A DNA stretch of 64,000 nucleotides from Lumbricus rubellus (GCA_945859605.1 OX243812.1:48086871-48150870); one strand, 5' to 3'; counted from the first letter of the stretch, positions 1-11,209 are shown. Notes: generated by a model from the letters alone, not told the origin. A program made the numbers and translations.

Positions 1-150
1 AATTACAGTCTAAAATGCTACCATTGCAGAGTGGAAATACAAAAAAATTCGAGATTGAGAGGGGCACATCCCCTCCCCAAACCCTCCCCCTGCTAGACGC
101 CTCGCGCCTCGTCGTTCCTTCTTCGGCCGTTCGTTTGTCTCCCAAACAGC
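1..150. repeat. Dispersed repeat, first copy (window edge)
   Basis: The first 150 bases resemble 1293-1430. Both start with an (A)CAG..TAAAATGCT..CCATTGCA..GTGGAAAT core, run into a C-rich stretch, and then into a GCGCCTCG..GC segment. The second copy lies inside the hAT element at 177-1525 and this one lies just outside it. The family is not recognised. The repeat may continue upstream of the window. Confidence 0.5.
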
Positions 151-176
151 ACCAAGTCTTCACATATGGTCTACAA

Positions 177-1525
177 CAGCGGTGCGCAACCTGCGGCCGT
201 ACGGCCGCATGCGGCCGTGAGAGGAATTATTGGCGGCCGTGAAAGCAAATCTAACTCAAACATACTGGCGGCCGTTTGTAGATAAATTCATAAATATTTT
301 TATTCTATTGTTTTGAAAGTAAAATTATATGAAGCAATTAGCTGCATTTGTGTTCTTTATTAGCCTACAAGTATACTCTCACTTGAAGCGCACACGTACG
401 CGCACGCACATAAACGGGTACCCGCACCCACCAATTGCCCGTCGTATGTGCATGCATCTTAGAGGTATCAGCTGCGTATGTTTCCTTCAGATGTAGCTCA
501 AAGAGCCAGCCAGAGTACTATTATAGTAACTCACATCCAGCCCAGGACAGTCAATCATTGTATACAATATGGACCAGGATTCCTCCCTCCACTATAGTGA
601 GTTGAAAGATCTTGATATTGTACGAGCAGGGCTGACCGTCAGCTCGCCGCTGATGGCGGGGGAAGTGACCAATGAAACTTACACCACAGATAATTTTCAA
701 GTATATTAGGTTACAATGTACAAATGCAGGCGCAGAATGGAAAACAGGTGGCGTAGAAAGCTGCATGGCGCTCAGACCTTGATCATGCGTTTGTCTGACT
801 GCATGAATAGGTCACCCACTAGAAGAGAAGGAACACTAGATTTTCTGTATTCTATCTGTAAAGTGGAAACTTAGTGTAAATCACAAATTGTCAGCTGTTG
901 ATTATGATGTCTCTGAAGAGAAAGAGAACATTTGAAGAGGAGAAAAGAAGCTTCAATGAGAAATGGGAAACCGATTTTTTCCTAGTGTAGACAGCTAATA
1001 AGCAGAGCTGCACTAAGAAATTTTGAGGTGGGTACACGCCGGCCGGAAAAAATCGACCTTTTGGGGCGAAATTTCTGACAACCTTTTTTTATTCATAACA
1101 ATTTCTGACGACTTTTTTTAGTCATCACCTCCTTTACTTATTTTTTTGACCCGTGATACGTTCAAAAAGCACTTATTTCCGAGATTATATACTATTTTTC
1201 TCCTGAGCTCCTCCTCATTTCATTTCTCGCATATTTATTGAAGCCTTATACCACTCTGATCAGCACTGAAAATGTACAGCATATTTGCTTAGATGACAGC
1301 TTAAAATGCTGCCATTGCAATGTGGAAATTTAAAAAATCAAACCTTCCCCTCTCGGCGTTACGCGCCTCGGCGATATTGTCCGCCGGACGCTCTTTTGCC
1401 CCTCTCCAGAAACCTCGATTCCCCCCCCCCCCAGATGAGGGGAACTAGATTAAACACTTGGCGGCCGTGGTAAGAATGTAAGCCTTTGATGCGGCCGACA
1501 CTAACGAAAAGGTTGCGCACCCCTG
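177..1525. mobile_element. Non-autonomous hAT-type element, 1.35 kb
   Basis: The left end reads CAGCGGTGCGCAACC and the right end GGTTGCGCACCCCTG, which are inverted copies of each other. Both sides carry the perfect 8-bp duplication GTCTACAA (169-176 and 1526-1533), the hAT hallmark. No transposase reading frame remains. Short GCGGCCGT-rich repeats sit near both ends (about 190-270 and 1460-1500). Around 1085-1131 it carries the GACTAAAAAAGGTC-like module, in inverted orientation, that other MITEs in this window also hold. Confidence 0.85.
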
Positions 1526-1533
1526 GTCTACAA

Positions 1534-1775
1534 TGTCGACTTCCTCGCTATTCACACATCTCTGCTTTTATGTTTGACTATCTTCATTGGCTTCCCCTTA
1601 CTGCTCGGATACAACTCAAGGTTCTGACATTAATTTGACATTAATTTGCCGGTCCTATACTGGCCGAGCTCCCAAGTACCTTTGTGACCTCATCCGTCTG
1701 CCGACCTCGGCTACTTCTCTTCGCCCGCTACGCTCCTTTGATCGGCATGATCTCTTCGTCCCGCGAGCTAGGACT
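1534..1775 (+). pseudogene. LINE reverse-transcriptase C-terminal fragment
   Basis: Conceptual translation gives the LHWLPL..RI..KVLTLICRSY..G.APKYL block, which is typical of the extreme C-terminus of CR1/L2-like non-LTR retrotransposon polyproteins. It continues with an RSLRPLRS-type segment. An 11-bp duplication near 1626-1650 breaks the frame. The hAT element at 177-1525 landed immediately upstream, so the LINE copy is the older insertion. Confidence 0.6.
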
Positions 1776-2460
1776 GAGAAATTTCCCCCGAAAATTCAAA
1801 TTTCACGGGTGGCATACCAGTGGCGGTCGGAATGTGGTGGGGTGTGGTGAAGGAGGTGGTGGAGGTGGAGGAGGTGGGTGAGGTGGAGGTGGGGTGGGGA
1901 AAGAAATTTTTCCGTAAATCCAAATTTCACGGGTGGCGTACCGATGGAGGTCTGATTATGGCGGAGTGTCGTGGGGTGGGGTTTGGTGTGGGGGTGGGAC
2001 TCGTCTCTATCCAACACACCTCAGCTTGGAGGCCGGGGTGGGGTGGGTGGGGTGGAGGTGGTGGGAGGCGGGGAGAAATTGTCCCGAAACCCAAATTTCA
2101 TGGGTGGCGTACCGGTGGAGGTCGGAGTGTGGTGTTGTGTGGGGGGGGGGGGGTGGAAGGAAATTTTTTCGAAAACCCTAATTTCACTGGTGGCGTACCG
2201 GTGGACGTCCGAGTATGGTGGCCATTGGTGGGGTGTGGTAGGATGGGGGGTTGGGGTGGTTTGGGGTGGGATAGAACATTTTTCAGGAAAACCCACATTT
2301 CACGGGTCGCGCACCAGTGGATATCGGGGTGGGTTGGGGTGTGTAGGTGTGGGTGTAGTGGGGCCTGCGGGGTTTCGTGGGATGGGTGGGTCGGGTGGGG
2401 TGTAAAAGAATGTGGAGTGGGCAGTAGGAGAGCGGATGGAGTCGTGGGGTAGGGAAGTGG
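1776..2460. repeat. Irregular G-rich minisatellite
   Basis: At least five units start with GAAATTT..CC(A)AATTTCAC, followed by GGGTGGCGTACCGGTGGAGGT-like sequence and a variable (GGTGGGG)n spacer. Units begin near 1777, 1903, 2073, 2160 and 2272, so the spacing varies from about 85 to 170 bp. The overlapping ORFs in several frames are by-products of low complexity. The strand asymmetry and runs of four or more G give G-quadruplex potential. Confidence 0.75.
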
Positions 2461-3130
2461 GAGAAAATTCACGAGCAACGCCGGGTACCCTAGCTAGTAC
2501 ATGTATAAAGATAGAAGAAACTGTGTGTGTGTTTGTGTGTGTGTGTGTCTGTTTGACCGGAATGCATTTCCACAGTTTTCGAACTTTTCACTCCAAACTT
2601 TCACTGCTGTGTCCGTCTGGGCATGAGACGCAAAGTGGGGGGGGGGGGTTGCGAATCTCCCCCACCATGGGAGCCAGGGTGGGGGCGAAATACCCAAATA
2701 TTTTCGTAAGATGCAGGTATTAGTCTCAAACTCTGCACCTAGACAGAGGGGCATCGGAACCACCCAGTGAAGTGGTTGGCGAATCTCCCTCACCATGGGG
2801 GCCACGGTAGGGGGGGGGGGGCGAAACCCTAAGACGGCTGTTTATTAAACACCTTTTTAAACGCTTTTAAACGGCGACAGCAGCGGATGTAAATGATCTT
2901 CCAATCTGCTTTGCTGTCAAGTCCTGGAGGTGGGGTGTGGTTGGGTTGTGGCCGGAGCGGGTCGAATCCTAAATTTCCCGGACAACGCCGGGTACCCCAG
3001 CCAGCATTAAAATAAATGAATATTTGTCGCACGGCTTCTGTCCCTTTAGCCTAAGCTTTGCATTCCCAGAAGCTGCGCCATTTTTTAAAGCAATGTCAAA
3101 TGTCAATTACTATGGCTCATTAAGTGATTG
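2461..3130. repeat. Mixed repeats: TG run and duplicated GCGAATCTCCC block
   Basis: A (TG)n stretch lies at 2521-2549. A block of about 35-45 bp starting GCGAATCTCCC and running through CACCATGGG to a G-run occurs twice, at 2651-2690 and 2779-2828. The sequence CAACGCCGGGTACCC also occurs twice, near 2477 and 2982. No credible gene is present. Confidence 0.5.
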
Positions 3131-3797
3131 ATTGACTGATTTAGATTTAGACTTTCACAGATCGAGGTGGTTTAGGTACTTTTATTCCGAGATCATCGTT
3201 GCAAAATTTCAGGTAAACTATAGAACTCAAAATGCACTCGATTTGGGATCAAGTGCTCAAAATTGCGTAGCTTACGACGCTCCCCCATACCCCCTAATCG
3301 CTAGGGGCTTCTTGCCTTCGGCAATCGCGGCCTCGCGCGTTTCGCGCTCGCTATTATTACTTTTATACTAAGAATTTCCATGTGGTCCCCCAACTTTTTG
3401 GACGTGGTTGCGCCTATGACGGGAAACCACCTCACTCATCTCATCCCCCAGGGGCGTAAAAGCCAGTGAACCTGCCTTCGGGCAGAGAACTCGTCCATCA
3501 TGTAGGCCATACTCTGTACACGAGAAAAGCCAGCTCACAGACAGGAAGCCCGTGCAGAGAACGAAGAGCAGGTGTGAAATTGTCTCGGAAAGAGAATCCG
3601 AGACGCGCAGCTTGATTCAGTTTTCAGTTTATAATTAAGTCTTTCTATAGGCTAATAGGCCTATAGAAAGGCATAGTTATAATTATGGTCTGCATATGAG
3701 TGAGCAGAGTGTGAGTATATTCTCATAGCAAAATATGTCTATGAGACTACTCATACTCTGCTCACTTTAATACTATAGTAATTCCTTAACTACTGTT

Positions 3798-3799
<2 letters not shown>
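3131..3799. other. Gene-free stretch with two hairpins and a dispersed repeat
   Basis: Bases 3425-3490 match the reverse complement of 15485-15535 (CTCATCTCAT..AGGAGCGTAAAAGCC type), so they are copies of a dispersed repeat. Two inverted repeats follow. Perfect 12-bp arms lie at 3641-3652 and 3659-3670, and imperfect arms of about 28 bp at 3700-3728 and 3739-3765. No gene is supported. Confidence 0.5.

Positions 3800-3834
<35 letters not shown>
3800..3834. repeat. (TA)n microsatellite
   Basis: Uninterrupted TA dinucleotides. Confidence 0.95.
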
Positions 3835-3838
<4 letters not shown>

Positions 3839-4076
3839 TTAGGTGTGACGTAATGCATACAGAAGTCAGCACCAGCAGTAGCCTATACAAATGGCTGATC
3901 TCTATTGTTTAAAATTCTATCATCTAAACCATAACACTGCTCTCTCTCTCAAGACATTCTGTAAGAAAAAGGACGCGAACGGTTGGCCATTATTTCGATT
4001 ATTTATAGCAAATCTTGGTCGTATACCTAATCTTACGCCTTTTTGCTCTTATGAATAAATATGAGTTTCTACTGTG

Positions 4077-4290
4077 GGCCGCGGTGGTGTAGTGGGTATG
4101 TTCGTTCCCTTGCGGCCGGGTGGTTGCCGGTTCGAACTCACCTTAAACCGCCATGTATACGGACCCTCCTTCACTCACAATTGATCGTGCCATTCGACGT
4201 GAAACTCCGATTCAGTGTCCGCGCTGTAGTCGGGAGCGCTTCTGAGTGGAAATATATTAAAGGGACGCTATAAAAAGTGCACATACGTAC
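4077..4290 (+). mobile_element. tRNA-derived SINE, copy 1
   Basis: An internal RNA polymerase III promoter is visible. The A-box TGGTGTAGTGGG is at 4085-4096 and the B-box GGTTCGAACTC at 4129-4139, 33 nt apart as in tRNA genes. The body (CTTCACTCACAATTG, GTGAAACTCCGATTCAGTG, CCGCGCTGTAGTCGGGAGCG) recurs in the copies at 6660, 10971(-) and, in part, 22540. The element ends in AGCGCTTCTGAGTGG..GACGCTATAAAAAGTGCAC and a degenerate GATTAC-rich tail out to about 4380. The 3' module is shared with LINE relics here. It is not a functional tRNA because the downstream acceptor pairing is lost. Confidence 0.85.
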
Positions 4291-4811
4291 AAATCCAGAT
4301 TTAATATGCGATTACAATTGTAGGCTAATTACGATTACATTTGCGATTACGATTACATTACTACAGCAAATAAGATTACAAATTGGGCCTACGATTGCGA
4401 TTCCCAAAGTATTTGTTAGCACATGAGTCTCTACCACCAAGCCGTAGACTCATGGTATTATACTACTGCACCGCCAAACTTTAGCGCAAGAAGCTGACAA
4501 GGTGCTTTTCAAAGCTATGAAGGGAAACGAACTTCATGTTCTCCGTAACCTCTTCCCACTACAACGTGACCCATTATATAACTTTAGAGACAGAGCTCAC
4601 TATTTCATCCTCTCCACTAAAGACTCGTTAAACTTTGTCCCATGTATGTTATATAAAAACATGTAGCCTACTAACTGTCTTGACTGTAAGCTTTAAGAAG
4701 CCATACTGTCAATTTTGTTAATGTAAACCTACAGCGTTCTGTCTGTTGTTTATTGAATTAAACGAATATAGGCCTACATAATTATGTATATACATGTAGG
4801 TTGGTCTGAGC
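4291..4811. other. No gene seen; SINE tail then unremarkable sequence
   Basis: Irregular GATTAC/TTACGATTAC repeats (4299-4390) form the SINE tail. I recognise nothing after that up to the next MITE. Confidence 0.4.
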
Positions 4812-5159
4812 CAAGAGCGGATCCAGGAGGGGAAGGCAAATCTGGTCATGGCCCCCATTTAGAAATATCTTTTTATCACCAGCTATTCTGGCGTGGAAAG
4901 TGGACGTGGTTCCCCCCCCATCGGTAGGCGCTCACCCACGAGGCTTGCAGGGGTGGGGGGTCAATCGGAAAGGTGACAGAGAGTAACAAAAAGATCATCA
5001 ACTTTTGGCGGATAAAATGGTATCTTTTCCTGAGAATTGGACGAACGACTAAAAAGTCATCAGATTTTTAGGTGACCAAAGACGAAAATTTTCCTTGCCC
5101 CAACAAGATCGAAAATGTTGCCCCCCCCCCCCCTTCAAAAATGTCCGGATCCGCCCCTG
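4812..5159. mobile_element. hAT MITE, CAGGGGCGGATCC termini
   Basis: The left end CAAGAGCGGATCCAGG mirrors the right end CCGGATCCGCCCCTG. The flanks are 8-bp duplications with one mismatch (GTCTGAGC at 4804-4811, GTCTAAGC at 5160-5167). It is the same family as the element at 22715-23142, and a left-end remnant lies at 21422. Inside are G- and C-homopolymers and two copies of the TCATCAAC/GACTAAAAAGTCATC module (about 4993-5062). Confidence 0.85.
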
Positions 5160-5849
5160 GTCTAAGCAGCCAATAATGAGACACACTTCCAGAGTATGGG
5201 CAAGGAAAAAATGTCGGGAAAGTTACATTGGGGGGGGGGTTACAATGGACATGGTGAAAAATACACGGAATCGATTAAGAAAATTGAAAGCCATCTCTAG
5301 CCTAAAGGCGTGTAATCGTGAACAAAATCTAAATATGAATACACCCATTTGGCTTCATCTTTTTTAAAAGTCCCGGCATGTATACATACAAGAGTGGGTG
5401 GATAGCCAGACCTGTCCCTCACCACAGGCTGCTGCTCGTCTTCCACCAACGGTCAGTGCATTCAATGAAACTGAGCTGGCGACGGGGAAGGGGTGCAGGC
5501 GGAGAAGAAATCTCGCAAAAAATTGTTGACCCTGCCATGGAGAAGATTTAACCACCACACCCCCCAAATCCCCCTCCTATTTCCGCCCCGACCCCTCGTT
5601 TGTCAATCATGCAGTTGCACGATGACACTACTTGCGTGTTTAACTGTCGCATTCGTTGACTGTGGTTTCAAATTCGCGTCTGATAGACGATTTGATATCA
5701 GGTGCATGCGCCGTCTGGTGAACTCAACTGCAGATGAGAACATCGGCCGCACACAGCAGCAGCTGCAGGTGAACAATTATTATTATTATTATCATGAGAA
5801 TTACTGAGAAATAAAGATAAAAGCATCGGACGAAATAGTGAAGTAACTA
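5160..5849. other. No gene seen
   Basis: The open frames in this stretch overlap on both strands, lack recognisable domains and run into short TTA/TAT repeats (5777-5792). I see no splice-consistent or homologous coding sequence. Confidence 0.4.
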
Positions 5850-6171
5850 CATAGGCGTACGAGGCGGAGGTGCTGGGGGGCAAATCCCCCCCCCCCCAAA
5901 TTCGGGCAAGATTGGTGTTTTTTCGGGCAAAAACCCCGAATGACTAAAAAAAGGTCGTCAACTTTCGGGCAAGTGTCGTTTTTCGGGCAAACACAGCCCC
6001 GAACGACTAAAAAAAAGGTCGTCAACTTTCGGGCAAGTGTCGTATTTCGGGCAAACACAGACCCGAACGATTAAAAAAAGGTCGTCAACTTTTCCACGGA
6101 TATATTTTTCGGGCGGAAGTTCAATCTTTGCCCCCCACCCCCCAACTGCTGAAACCTCCCGTACGCCTATG
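5850..6171. mobile_element. hAT MITE, CATAGGCGTACG termini
   Basis: Terminal inverted repeats CATAGGCGTACG..CGTACGCCTATG are flanked by the perfect 8-bp duplication AGTAACTA (5842-5849 and 6172-6179). The interior is three tandem units of about 63 bp, each holding TCGGGCAAGTGTCG and GACTAAAAAAAGGTCGTCAA (units near 5941, 6003 and 6065). A second member with CATAGGCGTAGG ends lies at 25032-25359. Confidence 0.9.
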
Positions 6172-6235
6172 AGTAACTAGAAACGTACTATACTGCTAGC
6201 TGAATGGGTTTGCTTGAGAGAGTTTCTTCGTTTTT

Positions 6236-6362
6236 TCATCATCATCGTCATTGTTGTCATCATCATCGTCGTCGTCGTCGTCACCGTCATCAATATCAAA
6301 ACACCGTTATAATAATAGTGATCGTCATCATGATTATCACAATCATCATTATCATCATCACC
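6236..6362. repeat. Imperfect CAT/CGT trinucleotide microsatellite
   Basis: Interrupted TCA/TCG/ATT triplets. The His- or Asp-rich frames here are artefacts. Confidence 0.9.
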
Positions 6363-6397
6363 AGCCAAACGTTTCGAAAATCGGTTCCGTCTAGAAA

Positions 6398-6565
6398 CAA
6401 TTAATCAGATGATTAATCGTTAAAACAATTAATCATCTGATTAATTGTTAAAACAATTAATCATCTGATTAATCGTTAAAACAATTAATCAGATGATTAA
6501 TCGTTAAAACAATCATCTGGTTAATCGTTAAACCAATTAATCATCTGATTAATCGGTTAAACAAT
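6398..6565. repeat. Palindromic 29-bp tandem repeat
   Basis: About six units of roughly 28-30 bp alternate the self-complementary ATTAATCATCTGATTAAT (or its CAGATG inversion) with GTTAAAACA. Successive units are partly inverted relative to each other. There are no unique spacers, so this is not a CRISPR array. The AATCGATTAA flavour recurs in degraded form near 7590, 59740 and 61560. Confidence 0.8.
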
Positions 6566-6659
6566 TATTTTTCGGATCGTCGATTAAGTTTCTTGCTAAT
6601 AAGTTCACGACGACCCCTATCCGCCTGTTTCCACAATAAACGGTTTAGCCATTTAGGCG

Positions 6660-6876
6660 ATCGCGGTGGTGTTACAGTAGTGAGCATGTTCGTTGCCTTG
6701 CAGCCGAAGGTTTGCAGGTTCGAATCCATCCCAAACCGTCGCGTGGGGACCTTTGGCAAGTCCTTCACTCGCAATCGCTCAGAGCTTCGGCGTGAAACTC
6801 CGATTCAGTGTCCGCGCTGTAGTCGGGAGCGCTTCTGAGTAGGAATCTTGAAGGAGCGCCATCAAGTGCACATAAT
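6660..6876 (+). mobile_element. tRNA-derived SINE, copy 2
   Basis: It has a consensus B-box GGTTCGAATCC (6717-6727) and the shared body GTGAAACTCCGATTCAGTG..CGCGCTGTAGTCGGGAGCG. The 3' module AGCGCTTCTGAGTAGGAATC..GAAGGAGCGCCA then GTGCACATA follows. The A-box region TGGTGTTACAGTAG carries an insertion and is probably inactive. Confidence 0.85.
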
Positions 6877-7755
6877 AGGGTGAAGATTCGAGTGGAAACT
6901 AATTAGGCGCTCATTTCGCCTTTCTGCGTGGCTAAATGCTAATGGAAGTGTCTGAAATGGAAGGCCTAAAATTATAGCTGTCATCATCGCATTTCGGTGA
7001 CATTTCTTGGTAATGATGCAGCGGCTAACAATTTTGACAGTTTTCTCGATCTCTGAGAATGAAGACATCGAAAATGAGACAGTATGCTTGTTCTTCTTCT
7101 TCGTCTTTAAGTTCTATGCCTCTCGGCAGGTCTCAACTTCCAATGACGCCATTCTTGTCTTCGCTGTGCTTTTCTCTTTAGTTCTTTGTGTCCGTCAGTC
7201 ATCATCCAACTCAGCATCATCTGCTCTCTCGGTCTTCCTCTCTTTCTTTCCCCCTCCAATCTACCTTCTATGATTTCTCTTAGGAGGGAGTCTCCTCTTA
7301 ATGTGTCCGCTATCCAGAGCTGTTTTCCTGTCTCTTAAAGTTGCCATTAGCGATCCTTTTTTCTCCTACTCTTCGCAGCACCTCTTCATTTGTCACTCGC
7401 TCCGTCCAGCCCACCTTTTCCATCCCTCTCCATTATGTTGATTACACGGACTGATTATTATGACTGCCATGCTAACGGAACCGCATAGTTTCGTCAGAGT
7501 ATAGTACTCATTGCCACTGGAAATGTATTTTGTTTGCCTTTATAAGTTTATAAGCATGTAAAATGAAGTGAAACGGTCTACAATAAAATTTGATTAATCG
7601 ATTAAATTTTGAGATTATGCCATTGCATTTTAGTAATTAGTAACAGCCCTAACTAATAATAAAATTATTATATATCCTTTAATCCTTACAAACTAAAGTC
7701 CATAAACATGACCATTTCACTAGAACTCTGTGATACACACTAACGCACCGATGTT
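6877..7755. other. No gene; dispersed TTCTTCTTC..CTCGGCAGG repeat
   Basis: About 7086-7200 resembles 53575-53660 in the CLC gene (TTCTTCTTC, then TCTATGCC..GGCAGG, then CCAA.GACGCCATT). This is a dispersed repeat, perhaps the 3' end of a minus-strand LINE. The rest is AT-rich. TAACAGCCCTAA at 7640-7651 looks like the end of a decayed hAT element. Confidence 0.4.
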
Positions 7756-7929
7756 GCACGTACTAAGACGAAATTATTTTGGATTAAATGTTCTGGCCCT
7801 GTGATATGGAATGACCTCCCAAGGTATGTCACACTAACACCCACCATTAACATGTTTAAGAAAAAATTAAAAGACTTTAATCTCTGTTTATTAGATTTAA
7901 ACTATTGTCATAATTTGTGTTTTCCTTAA
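7756..7929 (+). pseudogene. LINE ORF2 C-terminal end
   Basis: The translation contains SGPVIWNDLPRY followed by MFKKKLKDF, matching the G..LWN.LP...FK..LK ending of many CR1/L2/jockey-like LINE polyproteins. It ends at a natural stop. About 230 bp of 3' UTR follows, and a tail leads into the TAC microsatellite at 8172. It is strongly 5'-truncated. Confidence 0.6.
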
Positions 7930-8171
7930 AATCGATTTGTCATTTCGTTTCAGTTTGCTTTCGTTTCATAATTATGTAACATGTTGTTCTTTGCACTGTT
8001 TTACACTAGCCAAATGTTATTGAGAAAGGAAGGGCCAATCCAGCCTCAGCGGGTCCATACGACCTTTTTGGATTGATCCTTTGACTTATGCACCAATCAA
8101 TCGAAAGTCATTGAGTTTGTATACTGATTGCTGTTATTTTGTTTTTTGGTTGACGCTTCGTCAATAAACGG

Positions 8172-8186
8172 CTACTACTACTACTG

Positions 8187-8268
<82 letters not shown>

Positions 8269-8392
8269 AACTACAACTACAACTACAACTACAACTACTA
8301 CTGCTACTGCTACTGCTACTACTACTGCTGCTACTACTAATACTACTACTAATACTAATACTACTATTACTACTGCTACTGCTACTACTAAA
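8172..8392. repeat. (TAC)n microsatellite
   Basis: About 220 bp of TAC/TGC/AAC triplets directly follow the AATAAACGGC end of the LINE copy, so the array probably grew from the LINE tail. Poly-Tyr and poly-Ser frames are artefacts. Confidence 0.95.
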
Positions 8393-9891
8393 CACCTTCG
8401 CAGTCATTGATCAAGTAGTCACGTAGCAGTGTCTTAGCCCTTAGTAAACTTGATGCCTGCTGAATATGGTTAGGAGTCGAGTTCCATACACCTAGTCCAG
8501 TGTATAAATTTAATATGGAATCTTCTTGAGTTTAATCGAGCGGATATGGCACGACAGTGAGAGGAGTCTCTAGTAGAGTAGTAGTAGCGTATTATCAGAA
8601 CCTTGTTGTAGGTACCCGGTGAAGTTAAGGGGGTAGAAGATCATGGGTTAACCGATACATAAGGACCCCTATCTGGAAAGTCATTATTTGGTGAAACTTT
8701 AATAAATTAAATGATTTTAATAAAGGAGTTGAGTGAGTAAAAGGCTTAACTAAAGCTATGATACATATGCCTATTGCACTTTTTTAGGAAGTACTTATTT
8801 ATTGAGCCTGGATTTATACGTGGATGCCAAAACTAAATTACAATACCAGAGACAATGATAAATTAAAATTAATGCAGAAATTCAATGAATCTAAGCCGAT
8901 TGTAATTGACATTTTATTAATTTAAGCTTCGGGGTCTTTAGAAAAAATTAATATTAAGATAGCCTACATGTAAATATACATAAAGAAAATGAGTTGCGAT
9001 TAGTTGCCGTCAATTTCGATGAAAAAATTAATCGTGCGATTATTTCGAGTAATTTTTTATTTTTTAATATTTTTTAATTCTTTTAATTTTTTTATTCTTA
9101 TTTTTTATTTTTTTAAATATTTTTTAATATTTTTTATTCGAACAACAGCTCTAATTAATTTCAGTTTTCGCCTATCTTAGTTTTTGGTCATTTCAGTTTT
9201 GTTAATTTTACTTTTCGTTCCTATATTGGAAAAATTTCTACCTTCTTTTCTAGTATAGAACTATAGATCTATTTTTTCGCAACAACCAATACTCTGGGAA
9301 AGTATAAATTATCTGAAGAATACGTTTAGAAACCAATGTTGGCCGGGAATCACGAGTATTCGCGAAGCATATTAAATAAACCGATTACAACTTCAACTTG
9401 TTTGGTTTGAAACATTTAAAAAAATTCATTCCTAATTTTTTAAATTTAATTCCTAATTTTTATAATTAATTTTTATTCTAAAATAAGATTTCATTATTTT
9501 TATTTTTATTTAGACTAAAATTCTAGATTTTAACTCTTAAATTTAATTTAGGCCTATTTAGTTTTAAATTTACAATTTTAATTAATGATTTTAAAATTAG
9601 TATGTTTCATTTACTTTTTGGGCCTTATCAGGTAGGCTATCTCTTGTCGTCGTACGGTGAAATAGCTGAATTCGAAATTTCGGAGGTGTGTAAATTAGTG
9701 TTGAACACAACGAATGGGTAAAAATTTTGCGATCGTCGGCGATTCGTCGAATAGGGTTTGCGCAATGACTAATTACGATGCCGAGTGTATTTGGACGCGC
9801 GCAATTTTTGCACACCTTTGGTCGTCTTCTTTTCACAATCTTTGGGGATTAAAAGATTGTACTTTTTTAATCTCATACCCACAAATTCCAA
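8393..9891. other. AT-rich gene-free stretch
   Basis: Very AT-rich, with TTTTTAAT-type runs at 9050-9140 and 9415-9600. No open frame with recognisable content is present. Some AATCG..GATTA segments resemble the decayed repeats near 6400 and 61560. Confidence 0.4.
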
Positions 9892-10141
9892 CAGTAGCGG
9901 CGCGAGGAGGGGCCTAGGGAAAAAAGGCAATCCACATTTTTCCCATGTAAAAATCAAATATTTCCCCACCCAAATGAGTCAGATGACTAAAAAACACAAA
10001 TTGTGACGAAAATGAAAAATTTCTACCAGATTTCAACCGGACAACTAAAAAAGGTCGTCAAAAATTTTGCGAGTGAAAATTAAAAATTCCTCCGCAAGTC
10101 AGCCCCCCTAAACAAAACCTGAAATCCTGGCGCTGCCGCTG
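9892..10141. mobile_element. hAT MITE, CAGTAGCGGCGCG termini
   Basis: The left end CAGTAGCGGCGCGAGG mirrors the right end CCTGGCGCTGCCGCTG imperfectly. Both flanks carry the perfect duplication AATTCCAA (9884-9891 and 10142-10149). The interior holds GATGACTAAAAAAC (near 9974) and GACAACTAAAAAAGGTCGTC (near 10040), the module seen in other MITEs here. Confidence 0.85.
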
Positions 10142-10970
10142 AATTCCAAAGGTGGTTGTCCATTCGACTAGTCTTGAATTTACCAATCACTTTTGCATTC
10201 TCTTTGTATGCAGAAAGTGATTGGCGGGGTAGTCGCATGTGTCGTATTCAGTAAGATTTTGACTCATGTCCAAATACACAATCATCGTTGCGGATATGGT
10301 AGCACAAAGTGCCGCAAACTGTCTGTAGGCCTATCCGTTATTTCAGTGCAGTTAGTGTTTAAGACTCTTCTCATTGCACATTATTCCGCGCAAACCCTAA
10401 TCACCAGCATGTGACCTTCTTGTATGCAACACAGTAGCGACACAGGTGTCCGTTTCTACAAAACCATACAATAAGTAAAAATTTAATGAAATGAAACAAA
10501 GAATTTTTTTAATTTAAGCATTTGTGGGCAAATTGTGGCACTTGAATGCTATTGTCCTTTACTACATCAATTGTTTTCTTGTATATAAATCGATTGATAG
10601 GCCTAGGCCTACTTATAAGAATTGCACAAAACTACATGTACGCATAAGATATTTAATGTAGGCTTACATGTACATGATACAAATTTTTTGACCATTTCAT
10701 GGATGCTGCTTAATATTACTGTTGTGCAATTAAGATGGCCACAAAATTAATGTTTCGTTGAGAATAAAGGATGATCAGGCTTTTAAGTTTTAAGCCTCTT
10801 CGATGTATGATAGGCCTACTTAATTGTTGATTGTTATATACGATGGACACGCTTAATTGGTGGTTCGATAATTATACAGTTATATATATATATTACAGTT
10901 ATTACGGTTTTAACAAACATATAGGCCTACTATTATTAAATGCGACGAATTAAATACTTGTTTGTTTTAA
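10142..10970. other. No gene seen
   Basis: A hairpin with roughly 17-bp arms occurs at about 10180-10225 (CCAATCACTTT..AAAGTGATTGG). Several TAGGCCTA octamers occur (10331, 10600, 10811, 10920). No coding signal is recognised. Confidence 0.4.
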
Positions 10971-11186
10971 TGTGCACTTGTTCTAGCGCCCCTTCAACTT
11001 CAAGCTATCTCTACTCAGAGGCGCTCCCCACTATACAGAGCGGACACTGCATCGGAGTTTCACGCCGATGCACTGAGCAATTGTGAGTGAAGGACTTGCC
11101 CAAGGTCCTTACGCGGCGAGGCGGATTCGAACCTCGAACCTTCCGGCTCCAAGGCAACGACGCCACCACTACACCACCGTGTAGTT
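10971..11186 (-). mobile_element. tRNA-derived SINE, copy 3
   Basis: On the minus strand the A-box TGGTGTAGTGGT (complement of 11165-11176) and a B-box GGTTCGAATCC (complement of 11123-11133) are both present. The shared body and the AGCGCCTCTGAGTAGAG..GAAGGGGCGCTA tail follow. It is one of the best-preserved copies and reads through CGCGTAAGGACCTTGGGCAA, as copy 4 does. Confidence 0.85.
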
Positions 11187-11209
11187 TGAGGTCTTGCTGG
11201 ATCATGTCA

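Noticed and set aside
1820..2478. Gly/Val/Trp-rich 210-codon and Pro/His/Thr-rich frames
   Set aside because: Products of the G-rich minisatellite in overlapping frames on both strands.
4085..4139. Genuine tRNA gene (A- and B-box)
   Set aside because: No acceptor-stem closure after the B-box, and the sequence continues into a repeated body found at three other places. It is a SINE.
6398..6565. CRISPR-like 29-bp direct repeats
   Set aside because: There are no unique spacers; the units abut, flip orientation and lie in an animal genome.
8108..8407. Poly-Ser / poly-Tyr proteins
   Set aside because: Translation of the TAC microsatellite.
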